NCBI GenBank assembly: GCA_003279535.1
Contig: QCHO01000003.1
Span: 1 to 64,000 of the forward strand
Source of the DNA: Prochlorococcus sp. AG-402-C22
GTDB taxonomy: Bacteria; Cyanobacteriota; Cyanobacteriia; PCC-6307; Cyanobiaceae
Direction: 5' to 3'
DNA length: 64,000 bases
This document shows positions 42,698-52,806 of this stretch, piece after piece (the first letter of the stretch is position 1; each line of letters starts with the position of its first letter). The position numbers were made by a program, and so were the translations under genes. The notes under the pieces are model-generated. The model searched no databases and was not told the origin of the DNA. It saw only the letters and a program-made list of their open reading frames with translations.

Positions 42698-43927
42698 TTA
42701 TTTACATGACTTCATATAATAAATTTTGCGTAATAATTTAAAAGCCTTTTCTTTATCAATTTTATTAGAATTTTGGATAATGCTAATAATTATGGGCTTC
42801 TCATTTTTATATAAATAGCCTGATAATGCAAATACGTTTGAAAGAGTACCAGTTTTACCAAAGAACTTTCCTGCCAATTCAGTATTTACAAATCGTTTAG
42901 CTAATGTTCCTCTTACTCCCATAATTGAAAGTGTAGATTGATAAGCTTTAAAATCATTAGAATATCTCATTTTATCTAAAAATAATACAACTAACTTTGT
43001 TGTAATTTTATTTTTTCTAGACAATCCACTAGCATCTGCAAAATATATATTAGTTACTGGGAGACCTTTATTCTCTAACCAATTTTTCAATTTTATATAA
43101 TCATTATCGTTCCATGTATTTGAGGCATTTTTAAAGATAGATTCTGCAGTAAAATTATGGCTTTCAGAATTTGACAGAGTTAATAATGAGAGAATTGGAG
43201 TTGAATATACTTTATTAATCTCGGTAGTATCTTTTAAATAGAATTTTTTTTCTGAATCAAAAATATTAATATTTAAATTTGAATTTGAAAATTTATTTTT
43301 TAAATAGTTTTTAATAAAATTTTTTAAAGCATAAATATCATCATATTTATTGTGATTACTTTCTATTGCAAGAGAGGTAATTGGAGATCCATATTCGTAA
43401 AGTTTATCAGTATTTGTCCAACCTATAGGCCAATATAATTTTGAATCAATTTCTACAATATTAAAGTTAATAATTTTGTTTTCATTAACATTTGAAATTA
43501 GTTCAATTATGTTTTCATAATTTAAATCTGGATCACCTTGACCAAGCAAATAATAATTATTTTTATCTTTTTTTAATAAGGATGTTTTTAAATTATCATT
43601 TAGATTATATTTACTTAAAACATAAGCTGATGAGAATAATTTTTGGTTTGATGCTGGCAATCTAGTAACTTCATCATTATAGGAACTAATTATTGTCCCA
43701 TTATTATTGATAATTGATACACTAAAAGATTCATCAAGAGTTTCTTTCAATAAAGCATCATAATTAGGACACGTTTTATTTTTAGTAATTATTCCTGGAA
43801 AATTAAAATAAATACTATTTAGTAACCGTATTTTTTGATTTATTAGTAAATATCTTATTAAGAAAGGAGATGTTACTAATACAAGAAAAATGAGGAAAAA
43901 TGAATAAATTTTTTTTATCACATTCAA
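42698..43927 (-). CDS. dacB: D-alanyl-D-alanine carboxypeptidase, PBP4 (DacB) type
   Basis: 409 residues. N-terminal hydrophobic segment (~8-28) as signal or anchor. Penicillin-binding motifs are SxxK in 'RLPASNQKLFSSAYVL', the SxN-equivalent 'ADASGLSRKNKITT' and KTG in 'KFFGKTGTLSNVFALSG'. It trims peptidoglycan peptides in the periplasm. The protein is shorter than E. coli PBP4 (~477), with a reduced inserted domain. Its 5' end abuts the DUF1995 gene. Confidence 0.88.
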   Translation of the reverse strand: MNVIKKIYSFFLIFLVLVTSPFLIRYLLINQKIRLLNSIYFNFPGIITKNKTCPNYDALLKETLDESFSVSIINNNGTIISSYNDEVTRLPASNQKLFSSAYVLSKYNLNDNLKTSLLKKDKNNYYLLGQGDPDLNYENIIELISNVNENKIINFNIVEIDSKLYWPIGWTNTDKLYEYGSPITSLAIESNHNKYDDIYALKNFIKNYLKNKFSNSNLNINIFDSEKKFYLKDTTEINKVYSTPILSLLTLSNSESHNFTAESIFKNASNTWNDNDYIKLKNWLENKGLPVTNIYFADASGLSRKNKITTKLVVLFLDKMRYSNDFKAYQSTLSIMGVRGTLAKRFVNTELAGKFFGKTGTLSNVFALSGYLYKNEKPIIISIIQNSNKIDKEKAFKLLRKIYYMKSCK

Positions 43928-43928
43928 T

Positions 43929-44555
43929 CTATAAATTCACAAAAATAGATTCATTGTCGGGTTTAATTTCAAATTCTTTTTTAAAAAAATATTTTTTGTT
44001 TTCTTCTTTGAAAAGCAACCAGTTATTTGGATAAATATGCATTAGAGCAGCTTTATTTAAAGGCTGAATAAAATAAATATTTTTCCATGCTTTAACAAAG
44101 TTTTTACGCCTCTCTCTGATAACACTTCCTATACCAATATTTGCATCTTCAAATTTTGGATTTAATGAATAATGAGTTCCTTGATAATTATCAGACATAG
44201 GTTCAAATGAATCGAAATCATAAGGCTGAGGTAAAATAGATATCATTGCACTATCAATATTATTGATATTATTTGATTCATTAAATGATTTAAAAGTAAA
44301 GATTTTGTCTTTGATATCTGGATAGTCTCTTTGAGCCAAAGCAACAGCACCTTGATCAGCAAATGTTATGAATACATTTTTATTTTTAGCTAATATCTTG
44401 TAAATAGTTATTCCAATTCGGTTATATTTCAATCCTTCAAAATTAAATTCTATAGTAAATCTTTTATTTGAATCTAATAAACTTGGAATAATTGCATCTT
44501 CCATATTTTTAAGAGATTCGTTTAAATCTTTAGGTAATCTGTAAATAGTTTCCAT
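43929..44555 (-). CDS. DUF1995-family protein
   Basis: 208 residues when started at 'METIYRLPKDLNESLKNMED' (ATG at 44555), which overlaps the upstream stop by one base. The track start lies 18 bp further up and is less likely. Motifs 'KRFTIEFNFEGLKYNRIGIT' and 'VFITFADQGAVALAQRDYP' fit DUF1995, found in cyanobacteria and plastids and linked in plants to photosystem assembly. No enzymatic motif is visible. Probably co-translated with the cysteine desulfurase. Confidence 0.8.
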   Translation of the reverse strand: METIYRLPKDLNESLKNMEDAIIPSLLDSNKRFTIEFNFEGLKYNRIGITIYKILAKNKNVFITFADQGAVALAQRDYPDIKDKIFTFKSFNESNNINNIDSAMISILPQPYDFDSFEPMSDNYQGTHYSLNPKFEDANIGIGSVIRERRKNFVKAWKNIYFIQPLNKAALMHIYPNNWLLFKEENKKYFFKKEFEIKPDNESIFVNL

Positions 44556-45727
44556 TAAAATTTGCCAATACATATTTGAATAAGCTCTAAAAATTTATCT
44601 ATTTCTGACTTATTGTTTATTGAACCTAAAGTAACACGAATATTAGAATATAGTTCATCATCATTAAAACCAATATTTTTGAGGGTTGAGCTAGGTTTCC
44701 CAGATGAGCTAGAACATGCACTTCCACTACTTATTGCTATATTATTTTCTGACATGAAATTAACAATCTTGTAGGCCCTTATAGGCTCAAATCGTTTATT
44801 TAATAGTAGAAATGAAATATGATTTGGAAGCCTATGGTTAATACTTCCTGTAATCTTAATATGATTATTATTCTCTATTTTTTGGAAAAAATAATTTTTA
44901 AGTTTATTACTATTATTTAAAGGGAATTCAGTTAAGTAATCATATAATTTTATTTTACCTTTAATATTTTTTATTGATTCATACATTCCAGCAATTAATG
45001 GCAATGCTTGTGTACCTTGTCTAATTGAATATTCCTGGGTAAGTGATATGTCATTATTTTTTAAAATTAGTCTAGACTTTTCTTTTGTTAAAAGAATACC
45101 GATACCTTTTGGGCCTCCAAATTTATGAGCAGATAAACTTAAAAAGTCACATTTAAGATCTTTCCAACTGAATATTCCATTACTTAATATTTGAGTTCCA
45201 TCTAAATGAAACATTATATTTAATTCTTTACATTTTGAACCAATAAATTGAACAGGTTGTATTGTCCCAATTTCACTTTGTCCCCAAATAATTGATGCAA
45301 GCTTGGTTTCTTTAGTTAACGTTTTATCAATATTAGAAATATTTAAAATTCCATCATTATTTACTGTCCATTCACATATATCCCAGTTTTGTTTTCTTAG
45401 TTTATTAGCACAAATAGTTGTTGCTTGATGTTCAACATTTGAAATGACAATTCTACCATTTTTAAAGGTTTCATAAATATTACTAAATACAATATTTGTT
45501 GATTCCGAAGAACCAGATGTAAAAATTATATCTTCTGGTTCTGCTTCAAATATATGAGCAATTTTAGATCTTATTTTTTCAAGATATGTAGAGCATTTTA
45601 TCCCTAGCTCATATGTAGATGATGGATTATGCCAATAATTCCTATAAGTTGAATTTATTATCTTTAAAACATTCTCAGATAATGGAGTTGTAGATGCATT
45701 ATCTAAATAGATAAAATTATTTTCCAT
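44555..45727 (-). CDS. Cysteine desulfurase (NifS/IscS family)
   Basis: 390 residues, class V PLP enzyme. The PLP lysine lies in 'CDFLSLSAHKFGGPKGIGIL' and the persulfide cysteine in 'AISSGSACSSSSGKPSSTL'. N-terminal 'YLDNASTTPLSENVLK' is typical. It supplies sulfur for Fe-S clusters and other cofactors. The flexible Cys loop places it in the NifS/IscS group rather than SufS. It overlaps dapF by one base on the same strand. A role in Fe-S assembly is inferred from the family. Confidence 0.9.
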   Translation of the reverse strand: MENNFIYLDNASTTPLSENVLKIINSTYRNYWHNPSSTYELGIKCSTYLEKIRSKIAHIFEAEPEDIIFTSGSSESTNIVFSNIYETFKNGRIVISNVEHQATTICANKLRKQNWDICEWTVNNDGILNISNIDKTLTKETKLASIIWGQSEIGTIQPVQFIGSKCKELNIMFHLDGTQILSNGIFSWKDLKCDFLSLSAHKFGGPKGIGILLTKEKSRLILKNNDISLTQEYSIRQGTQALPLIAGMYESIKNIKGKIKLYDYLTEFPLNNSNKLKNYFFQKIENNNHIKITGSINHRLPNHISFLLLNKRFEPIRAYKIVNFMSENNIAISSGSACSSSSGKPSSTLKNIGFNDDELYSNIRVTLGSINNKSEIDKFLELIQICIGKF

Positions 45728-46587
45728 TAATTTACTAATATTGATCCTGAGAAAACCTTTTTAGCATTACCGGTCATCATGACTTCACATTCATCTTTTG
45801 ACCAATCAATCTTAAGATTTCCTCCAGGTAAGGTTATTATGGTTTTTGAATTACATAGGCCTAATTTGTAAGCTGCTACATGAATAGCACAAGCTCCTGT
45901 TCCACAAGCTAAGGTTTGTCCTGCACCTCTTTCCCATACTTTTACTTTGATATTTTCTCTATTTAGGATTTGACAAAAATGAACATTAGTTTTTTCTGGA
46001 AATAATTCATTTTTTTCAAATATTGGACCAAGTATAGAAAGAGAAATTGAGTCTAAGTCTTGTACAAAGAATATTAAATGAGGATTTCCCATTCCTACTG
46101 CATAACCTTTGTTATTAAAATTTTTCTCAATAAATTCATGTGAAGGAACTGAATTAATTTTTTTTTGAATCTTAGTTGGAATATTTTGACTATCTAATAT
46201 TGGAACTCCCATTTTTACTGTTATTTCATCATTTATGTATTTTGCAACTTTTAAACCTGCTTTAGTCTCAATTTTATATTCAATATTTTTATTCTTAATT
46301 GCATCATTTACATGGAGATACTCAACTAAACACCTAATTCCGTTTCCACACATTTGCGCCTCAGAACCATCAGAATTAAAGATTATCATTTTTGCATAAT
46401 TATCTTCATTAGGTTCTTCTATAAAAATTACTCCATCTGCTCCAATACCAAATTGCCTGTTACAAATTTTTTTTATATCAAAAAATTTATTTGTCTCGTA
46501 ATTTTTATATAAATCATTTCCCCTGGAATCAATTACTACAAAATCATTTCCATTTCCTTGATATTTTTCAAAAGTTATATTTTTCAT
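45727..46587 (-). CDS. dapF: Diaminopimelate epimerase
   Basis: 286 residues with both catalytic cysteines: 'NSDGSEAQMCGNGIRCLVEY' and 'GAGQTLACGTGACAIHVAAY'. N-terminal 'FEKYQGNGNDFVVID' is the family start. It interconverts LL- and meso-diaminopimelate for lysine and peptidoglycan synthesis. Divergent from leuS; overlaps the cysteine desulfurase by one base. Confidence 0.96.
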   Translation of the reverse strand: MKNITFEKYQGNGNDFVVIDSRGNDLYKNYETNKFFDIKKICNRQFGIGADGVIFIEEPNEDNYAKMIIFNSDGSEAQMCGNGIRCLVEYLHVNDAIKNKNIEYKIETKAGLKVAKYINDEITVKMGVPILDSQNIPTKIQKKINSVPSHEFIEKNFNNKGYAVGMGNPHLIFFVQDLDSISLSILGPIFEKNELFPEKTNVHFCQILNRENIKVKVWERGAGQTLACGTGACAIHVAAYKLGLCNSKTIITLPGGNLKIDWSKDECEVMMTGNAKKVFSGSILVN

Positions 46588-46694
46588 TTGTAGAACATAT
46601 ATTTTAAATTTTAATTATAAATTATTCCTTTTAACAATCTATTTCTATTTTATACAATGGATATTAAAATAATAATTTAATAAACAAGAATTAA

Positions 46695-49265
46695 GTGATT
46701 TCTACTGATAAACAATATGAAGCAGATTCCAATTTATATAATCCATCTGAAATAGAAAAAAAGTGGCAGTCAGTATGGACAGAAAACAATTTATATAAAA
46801 CCGATGAATTAATTCAGAATAGCGATAAATTTTATGCATTATCAATGTTCCCCTACCCATCAGGTAATCTTCACATGGGACATGTTAGGAATTATGTTAT
46901 TACAGACTTAATAGCTCGTTTTCAAAGGTTTAAGGGAAAATCTGTTTTACATCCAATGGGTTGGGACGCTTTTGGTCTGCCTGCAGAGAATGCTGCAATT
47001 GAAAGAGGAATTAGTCCAAGTGTCTGGACTAAAAAAAATATATCTCATATGAAGTCACAATTAAAGCTTTTGGGACTATCAGTTGATTGGGATAGGGAAT
47101 TTGCAACCTGTGATGAAAATTACTATGTTTGGACACAATATCTATTTTTAGAGTTATATAAGTCAGGTCTTGTATATCAAAAGGAATCAGAAGTTAATTG
47201 GGATCCTATAGATAATACAGTCTTAGCTAATGAACAAGTTGACTCAGAGGGTAAATCTTGGAGATCTGGAGCAATAGTTGAAAAGAAATTATTAAAGCAA
47301 TGGTTTTTAAGGATTACTAACTATGCAGATGAGTTATTAAAGGATTTAGAAAAATTAGATGATTGGCCAGAGAGAGTAAAAATAATGCAAGATAATTGGA
47401 TTGGAAAGTCAATTGGTACAAATATAAATTTTATTATTAACACCCATCCAAAAGAGAAAATAACTGTATTTACAACAAGACCAGATACTTTATTTGGAGT
47501 TACCTATTTAGCAATCTCGGTTAATCATTCATTAATCAATAATATTTCTGATCAGACAACCATACAAGATATAGAAAAACTAAAACAATATTTGAAAAAT
47601 AATAAAAATAATGAACTTGAAAAAATTGGAATAAAAACTAGCTTAATAGCTATAAATCCAGTAAATTCTGAACCTGTTCCTATTTGGGTGGCAAGTTATG
47701 TTCTTGATGAATACGGTACAGGTGCTGTTATGGGTGTGCCTGCTCATGATTTAAGAGATTTTGAATTTGCTAAGAAAAACAATATTGATATTAAACAGGT
47801 AATTATAAAAGATAAAAGTGAATCATCTAATGAGCTTGATAAAGCTTATGTAGAAAATGGATATCTTATTAATTCTAATCAATACGATGGTATAGAAAAT
47901 AATATTGCTAAATTAAAAATTTCCGAGGAAGGAGTAAAAAAAGGATGGGCCAAAAATAAGATTCAATATCGTCTAAGAGATTGGTTAATATCTAGACAAA
48001 GATATTGGGGATGTCCAATACCAATAGTTAATTGTAAAAAGTGTGGATCTGTTCCTTTAAACCAATCCGAATTACCTCTTTCCTTACCAAAAGATATAGA
48101 AATCTCGGCTAATAAGATTAATTCTTTAGGTGAAAATAATAAATGGATAAATACAACATGTCCAAAATGTGGAATAGCTGCAAGAAAAGAAACTGATACT
48201 ATGGACACCTTCATGTGTTCGTCTTGGTATTTTTTAAGATATCCATCGTCAAAATGTACAACTAAGCCATTTGAAAAAATAGAAATTAATAAATGGTTGC
48301 CTGTAGATCAATATGTTGGAGGAGTAGAGCATGCAATATTGCATTTGTTATATGCAAGATTTTTCACGAAAGCCTTGCGAGATAACGATCTATTTGAAAT
48401 TGATGAACCATTCAAAAAGCTATTAACTCAAGGAATGGTGCAGGCCGCAGCCTATAAAAACAATAAAACGGGTAAATATGTTTCTCCTTCCGATATCACT
48501 GACCTATCAAATCCAACAGATCCAATTGACAATTCAAAACTAGAAGTTCTTTTCGAGAAGATGTCTAAGTCAAAATATAACGGAATAGATCCTGAATCAG
48601 TAATTAAAAAATATGGAGCAGATACAGCAAGAATGTTTATATTATTTAAAGCACCACCAGAAAAAGATTTGGAATGGGGAGATACAGATGTTGAAGGACA
48701 ATTTAGATTTTTAAGCAGGATTTGGAAGCTTTATATAAATTGTGCAAAAGATATAAATAGTAAAAGTAAGTCCTATCCAGATAAAGAAAAAACTTTAATA
48801 AAGTCAATGAACATTGCTATAAAAGAAATTTCAAATGATATATTAAATAACCAATTTAACACTGCAATTTCAGAACTAATGAAGTTTTATAATTCATTAT
48901 CAATTTCCATTAATGATGTAAACAGTAATTTAAAAAAAGATGCTTTAAAAACTTTTTGTATTTTGTTGGCTCCATTTGCACCACATATTTCTGAAGAGAT
49001 ATGGCATCTCATAGGATTTAAAAATTCTGTTCATTTAGAACACTGGCCTTCATTTAATGCCGAAGTATTAAAAGAAGATTCATATGAACTAGTAATTCAA
49101 GTGAATGGAAAAGTTAGAGATAAAATAAATATTAATAATGAAATGAATGAAGATCAAATTAAGGAATTGACTCTTAAAAGACCTAATATATTGAAATGGA
49201 TTAATGATAAGGAAATAAGAAAAATAATTATTGTTAAAGGAAAAATTATGAATATTGTTGTTTAA
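46695..49265 (+). CDS. leuS: Leucyl-tRNA synthetase
   Basis: 856 residues from a GTG start. HIGH region '[20 protein letters not shown]', CP1 editing domain with '[16 protein letters not shown]', zinc ribbon '[20 protein letters not shown]' and KMSKS in '[16 protein letters not shown]' are all present, with the C-terminal '[13 protein letters not shown]'. It charges tRNA-Leu. It converges on pgi with a 4-bp overlap of the stop codons. Confidence 0.97.
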   Translation: MISTDKQYEADSNLYNPSEIEKKWQSVWTENNLYKTDELIQNSDKFYALSMFPYPSGNLHMGHVRNYVITDLIARFQRFKGKSVLHPMGWDAFGLPAENAAIERGISPSVWTKKNISHMKSQLKLLGLSVDWDREFATCDENYYVWTQYLFLELYKSGLVYQKESEVNWDPIDNTVLANEQVDSEGKSWRSGAIVEKKLLKQWFLRITNYADELLKDLEKLDDWPERVKIMQDNWIGKSIGTNINFIINTHPKEKITVFTTRPDTLFGVTYLAISVNHSLINNISDQTTIQDIEKLKQYLKNNKNNELEKIGIKTSLIAINPVNSEPVPIWVASYVLDEYGTGAVMGVPAHDLRDFEFAKKNNIDIKQVIIKDKSESSNELDKAYVENGYLINSNQYDGIENNIAKLKISEEGVKKGWAKNKIQYRLRDWLISRQRYWGCPIPIVNCKKCGSVPLNQSELPLSLPKDIEISANKINSLGENNKWINTTCPKCGIAARKETDTMDTFMCSSWYFLRYPSSKCTTKPFEKIEINKWLPVDQYVGGVEHAILHLLYARFFTKALRDNDLFEIDEPFKKLLTQGMVQAAAYKNNKTGKYVSPSDITDLSNPTDPIDNSKLEVLFEKMSKSKYNGIDPESVIKKYGADTARMFILFKAPPEKDLEWGDTDVEGQFRFLSRIWKLYINCAKDINSKSKSYPDKEKTLIKSMNIAIKEISNDILNNQFNTAISELMKFYNSLSISINDVNSNLKKDALKTFCILLAPFAPHISEEIWHLIGFKNSVHLEHWPSFNAEVLKEDSYELVIQVNGKVRDKININNEMNEDQIKELTLKRPNILKWINDKEIRKIIIVKGKIMNIVV

Positions 49266-50845
49266 GTATTATTTTTTTTAATAACTAATGAATTTGGATT
49301 TGACCAATCACCCTTAACTAAATAATCATCATTACCGAAACACATTTCACGAAGTATGAAAAATATAGGTTCATTTACTGAATTCTCAAATAATGATGTT
49401 AAGTCACTCATAGAATATTCTCCTCCTTCGTCTAATAAATTTCTTACTTTTTGTTGATACTCAATAATATTTGCAGCTGCTTTCTTTCCAGCTTCAACTC
49501 CAGGTTGATCATATGCATTTATATTTACTAATTCAGCGTAGAAGGATACAGCCCTTTCAAATAAAGCGATTAATGCACCTAGTGATAAACAATTTAATTT
49601 TTCTAATGTTATGGTAATACTCTGTCTATTTTCACTAGAAAGTGCAGATCTGGTTCCTTGCAAAAAACCAGAAAGATATTCTTTAGGATTCTCTTTTTTA
49701 TCAAAAATATTAGTCGTTGGAGAATCTAATAATTCAATAAAAATACAAAAGAAGTTATCAATACCATCTCTCAGTTGCTGAACATAAGCATGTTGATCTG
49801 TAGATCCTTTATTACCAAAAACTGAAATACCTTGATTAACTATTTCACCATTCCTATTAAATTTCTTACCTAATGATTCCATTACTAATTGTTGAAGATA
49901 TTTACTAAATACCTGTAACCTATCTCTATAAGGTAAAACGACCATATCTCTCTTTCCAAGGCCATCTCCTGTTAAATACCAGGCAGATGATAATAATGCT
50001 GCGGGATTATTTTTAAAATTAGTTGTACGTGTAGCCTCATCCATTAATGATGCACCTCTAATGAATTCAAATATATTTTCATTAATAAGAGCTAATGGAA
50101 GTAATCCCACAGAGCTTGTAATACTAGTTCTTCCTCCAACCCATTCTTGTAAATTAAATATTTTTAACCAATTTTCAGAAGTGGCTTTTTTAAATAACTT
50201 ACTATCTTTCATAGTTATAGCTATAGCATTTGAATTCCATTCAAGAGAATTGTATTCGCAATGACTTTTGATAATTTCCATAGCAATTCTAGGTTCAGGT
50301 GTACCACCTGATTTGCTTACTACTACAAATAATGTTGTGGATAATTTTTCAGATAACTCTTCTAACTTTTCGTTAATTAAAAAAGGATCAATATTATCGA
50401 TATAGGAAAAATTTAATCCAATAGAGCACTTCTGCAATGACTCTGTAATAAGTAATGGGCCTAATCCACTTCCACCTATTCCTATCCATAGAACATCAGT
50501 ATAGTTCTTATTATTCTTATTCTTAATTTTTCCATTTAAAATTTGTTTTCCAAATTCAGAGATTTCATTAATTTCTGCACTAATATCCTCTCCTATTTTT
50601 GAAGATGGAGAAATTGATGGATTTCTAAGCCAATAATGTCCAACTTGTCTATTTTCATCAATATTTGAGATTGCACCATTTTCTAATTCTTTTATTGATG
50701 AAAAAACATCTATAAATTTATCTTCAATTTTTTTTATCTCTTCATTTGTGTAATTAATTTTGCTTATGTCTAACCAAATATTTAATTTTTTATCAAACCA
50801 AAGATAATTACAGAATTTATCCCAAGATTTTAAATCTCCAATCAT
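49262..50845 (-). CDS. pgi: Glucose-6-phosphate isomerase
   Basis: 527 residues. SIS-fold motifs '[19 protein letters not shown]' and '[19 protein letters not shown]', and the family signature region '[20 protein letters not shown]' near the C-terminus. It interconverts glucose-6-P and fructose-6-P, needed for glycogen and the oxidative pentose phosphate route at night. Convergent with leuS, divergent from purN across ~150 bp. Confidence 0.96.
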   Translation of the reverse strand: MIGDLKSWDKFCNYLWFDKKLNIWLDISKINYTNEEIKKIEDKFIDVFSSIKELENGAISNIDENRQVGHYWLRNPSISPSSKIGEDISAEINEISEFGKQILNGKIKNKNNKNYTDVLWIGIGGSGLGPLLITESLQKCSIGLNFSYIDNIDPFLINEKLEELSEKLSTTLFVVVSKSGGTPEPRIAMEIIKSHCEYNSLEWNSNAIAITMKDSKLFKKATSENWLKIFNLQEWVGGRTSITSSVGLLPLALINENIFEFIRGASLMDEATRTTNFKNNPAALLSSAWYLTGDGLGKRDMVVLPYRDRLQVFSKYLQQLVMESLGKKFNRNGEIVNQGISVFGNKGSTDQHAYVQQLRDGIDNFFCIFIELLDSPTTNIFDKKENPKEYLSGFLQGTRSALSSENRQSITITLEKLNCLSLGALIALFERAVSFYAELVNINAYDQPGVEAGKKAAANIIEYQQKVRNLLDEGGEYSMSDLTSLFENSVNEPIFFILREMCFGNDDYLVKGDWSNPNSLVIKKNNT

Positions 50846-50995
50846 TTTATATATTTGTTTCTTTTATTTATTATTTAATTATATCTAAACGAATAGTACA
50901 TAGATTTGAATCATTTAAATTTGTTTAAATTTTATCTTCAAATAAATATGTTATTGAATATAAACAAATAAAATATAGGGTTTTTTTTATTTCAT

Positions 50996-51679
50996 ATGAA
51001 TTTATCATTGGATAAAATAAAAAATTTGGATAAATCAATTAAATACATAATTTCGCCTGAGATATCTGAATTTAGAAGATTTTCACCAAAATTAAAAATA
51101 GGTGTAATGGCTTCTGGGAAAGGATCAAACTTTCAGGAGTTAATTAATCTCTCAGAAAAAGGAGAATTAGATATAGATATAAAAGTTCTTATAACTAACA
51201 AAGATGATGCAGGATGTATAAAAAGAGCTGAAAGTGTAAAAATACCTCACAAAATAATTAGGGGTAAAGACTTTGCGCAAAAAAAGCTATTTGAATTAGA
51301 AATTATAAATACTTTAATTAATTACGATGTTGAACTAATTGTAATGGCAGGCTGGATGAAAATTGTCTCTCCTTTCTTTATCAATAAATTTAAGAACAAA
51401 ATAATAAATATTCACCCGTCATTACTTCCTGCATATAAAGGGGGTTCTGCAATTAAGGAATCTTTATTAAATGGTTCCAAAATTACAGGTTGTTCAGTGC
51501 ATTATGTTGAGGAGGAGGTAGATAGTGGTTCTCTTATAATGCAAGCTGCATTGCCAATTTCAAATGAAGACAATGTTGAAAAACTTTCTAAAAAAATTCA
51601 AATACTCGAGCATATAATTTTACCTCATTCAATCTCGCATGCTGGCTATTTGATAAGGCGCTTTACGGAAAATTATTAG
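50996..51679 (+). CDS. purN: Phosphoribosylglycinamide formyltransferase
   Basis: 227 residues with 'IGVMASGKGSNFQELINLSE', the catalytic region 'INIHPSLLPAYKGGSAIKES' (N and H of the NIHPSLLP motif) and 'GCSVHYVEEEVDSGSLIMQA' with the catalytic Asp. About 30 residues of N-terminal extension precede the domain. It formylates GAR in purine synthesis. It overlaps argC's 3' end by 17 bp in convergent orientation. Confidence 0.95.
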   Translation: MNLSLDKIKNLDKSIKYIISPEISEFRRFSPKLKIGVMASGKGSNFQELINLSEKGELDIDIKVLITNKDDAGCIKRAESVKIPHKIIRGKDFAQKKLFELEIINTLINYDVELIVMAGWMKIVSPFFINKFKNKIINIHPSLLPAYKGGSAIKESLLNGSKITGCSVHYVEEEVDSGSLIMQAALPISNEDNVEKLSKKIQILEHIILPHSISHAGYLIRRFTENY

Positions 51680-52718
51680 TTAACTCAAGACCATCATCTA
51701 TTGAAAATCCGCTCATAATATTTAAATTTTGAATAGCTTGACCTGTCTGACCTTTTAACAAATTATCAATCACAGATAAAATAATAATCCTTCCATTTCG
51801 ACTATCAACTTTTACAGATATGATAATTTGGTTTGTGTTTTTAACCCATTTGGTTGAGGGGTATATATCTACAGGTAAGACTTTAATATTATTAAAATTT
51901 CTATAGAAATTATCCAAAAGAATTCTGCAATCATCAGAAGTCAAACCTGGATCTCTCAATCTCCCATATATAGTCGAATGCATACCTCTTGAAATTGGAA
52001 TTAAATGAGGAGTAAATAGCAGTTCAATGCTATTTCCCGATATTGAAGATGCTATTTGTTCTATTTCTGACGTATGTCTGTGGTTTATCAATCCATAGGC
52101 AGATAGTCCTTCTCCACATTCTGATAAAAGCAACTTTTGATTAGGTTCTCTACCCCCTCCAGAAGTTCCGCTTTTAGAATCAATTACAATACCATCATTT
52201 TCTATAATACCCTGCGATAACAAAGGAGCTAATGGAATAAGAGCTGATGTTGGATAACATCCTGGACATGCAATTAATCTTGCTTTTGAAATAGCTTCTT
52301 TATTTATTTCAGGAAGGCCATAAACCGCCTCTTTACATAAATCATCATCATTTCTTTTATAAATAGCAGCTTCTTTGGAATATATTTTTTTCCATTTATC
52401 TAAAGACTTATACCTATAATCAGCTGATAAATCAATAACTTTTACTCCTCTATCTAATAATTTTCTTGTCAAAGTAGAAGATATTCCATTTGGTAAACAA
52501 AGCAAGGCAATATCAGCTTTATTGGAGATTTTCGCAATGGAAATTTCTTCTATATAGGGATCATCCTCAAGATAAATAAACGGAAAATTATCATTCCATT
52601 TTGATCCGGATGTTTTATTACCTCCTAAAAATGAGATTTTATAGTTTTTATTCTTCTTTAAAAGATTTACTGCTTGAATACCGCCGTAACCAGTAGCACC
52701 TACTATTGCAACATTCAT
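51663..52718 (-). CDS. argC: N-acetyl-gamma-glutamyl-phosphate reductase
   Basis: 351 residues. NADP-binding 'VAIVGATGYGGIQAVNLLKK' and active-site 'EAISKARLIACPGCYPTSAL' with the nucleophilic cysteine. C-terminal histidine region 'SRGMHSTIYGRLRD'. It is the third step of arginine synthesis. Start is ATG; divergent from ribBA. Confidence 0.96.
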   Translation of the reverse strand: MNVAIVGATGYGGIQAVNLLKKNKNYKISFLGGNKTSGSKWNDNFPFIYLEDDPYIEEISIAKISNKADIALLCLPNGISSTLTRKLLDRGVKVIDLSADYRYKSLDKWKKIYSKEAAIYKRNDDDLCKEAVYGLPEINKEAISKARLIACPGCYPTSALIPLAPLLSQGIIENDGIVIDSKSGTSGGGREPNQKLLLSECGEGLSAYGLINHRHTSEIEQIASSISGNSIELLFTPHLIPISRGMHSTIYGRLRDPGLTSDDCRILLDNFYRNFNNIKVLPVDIYPSTKWVKNTNQIIISVKVDSRNGRIIILSVIDNLLKGQTGQAIQNLNIMSGFSIDDGLELTNNFP

Positions 52719-52806
52719 TTCTTTGAATTGGCAGACTTTGAGATAGGATTATAAAGTGTTGAATTTAGGATAACTAACACACTATTTTTCTATATTGATA
52801 GGAATA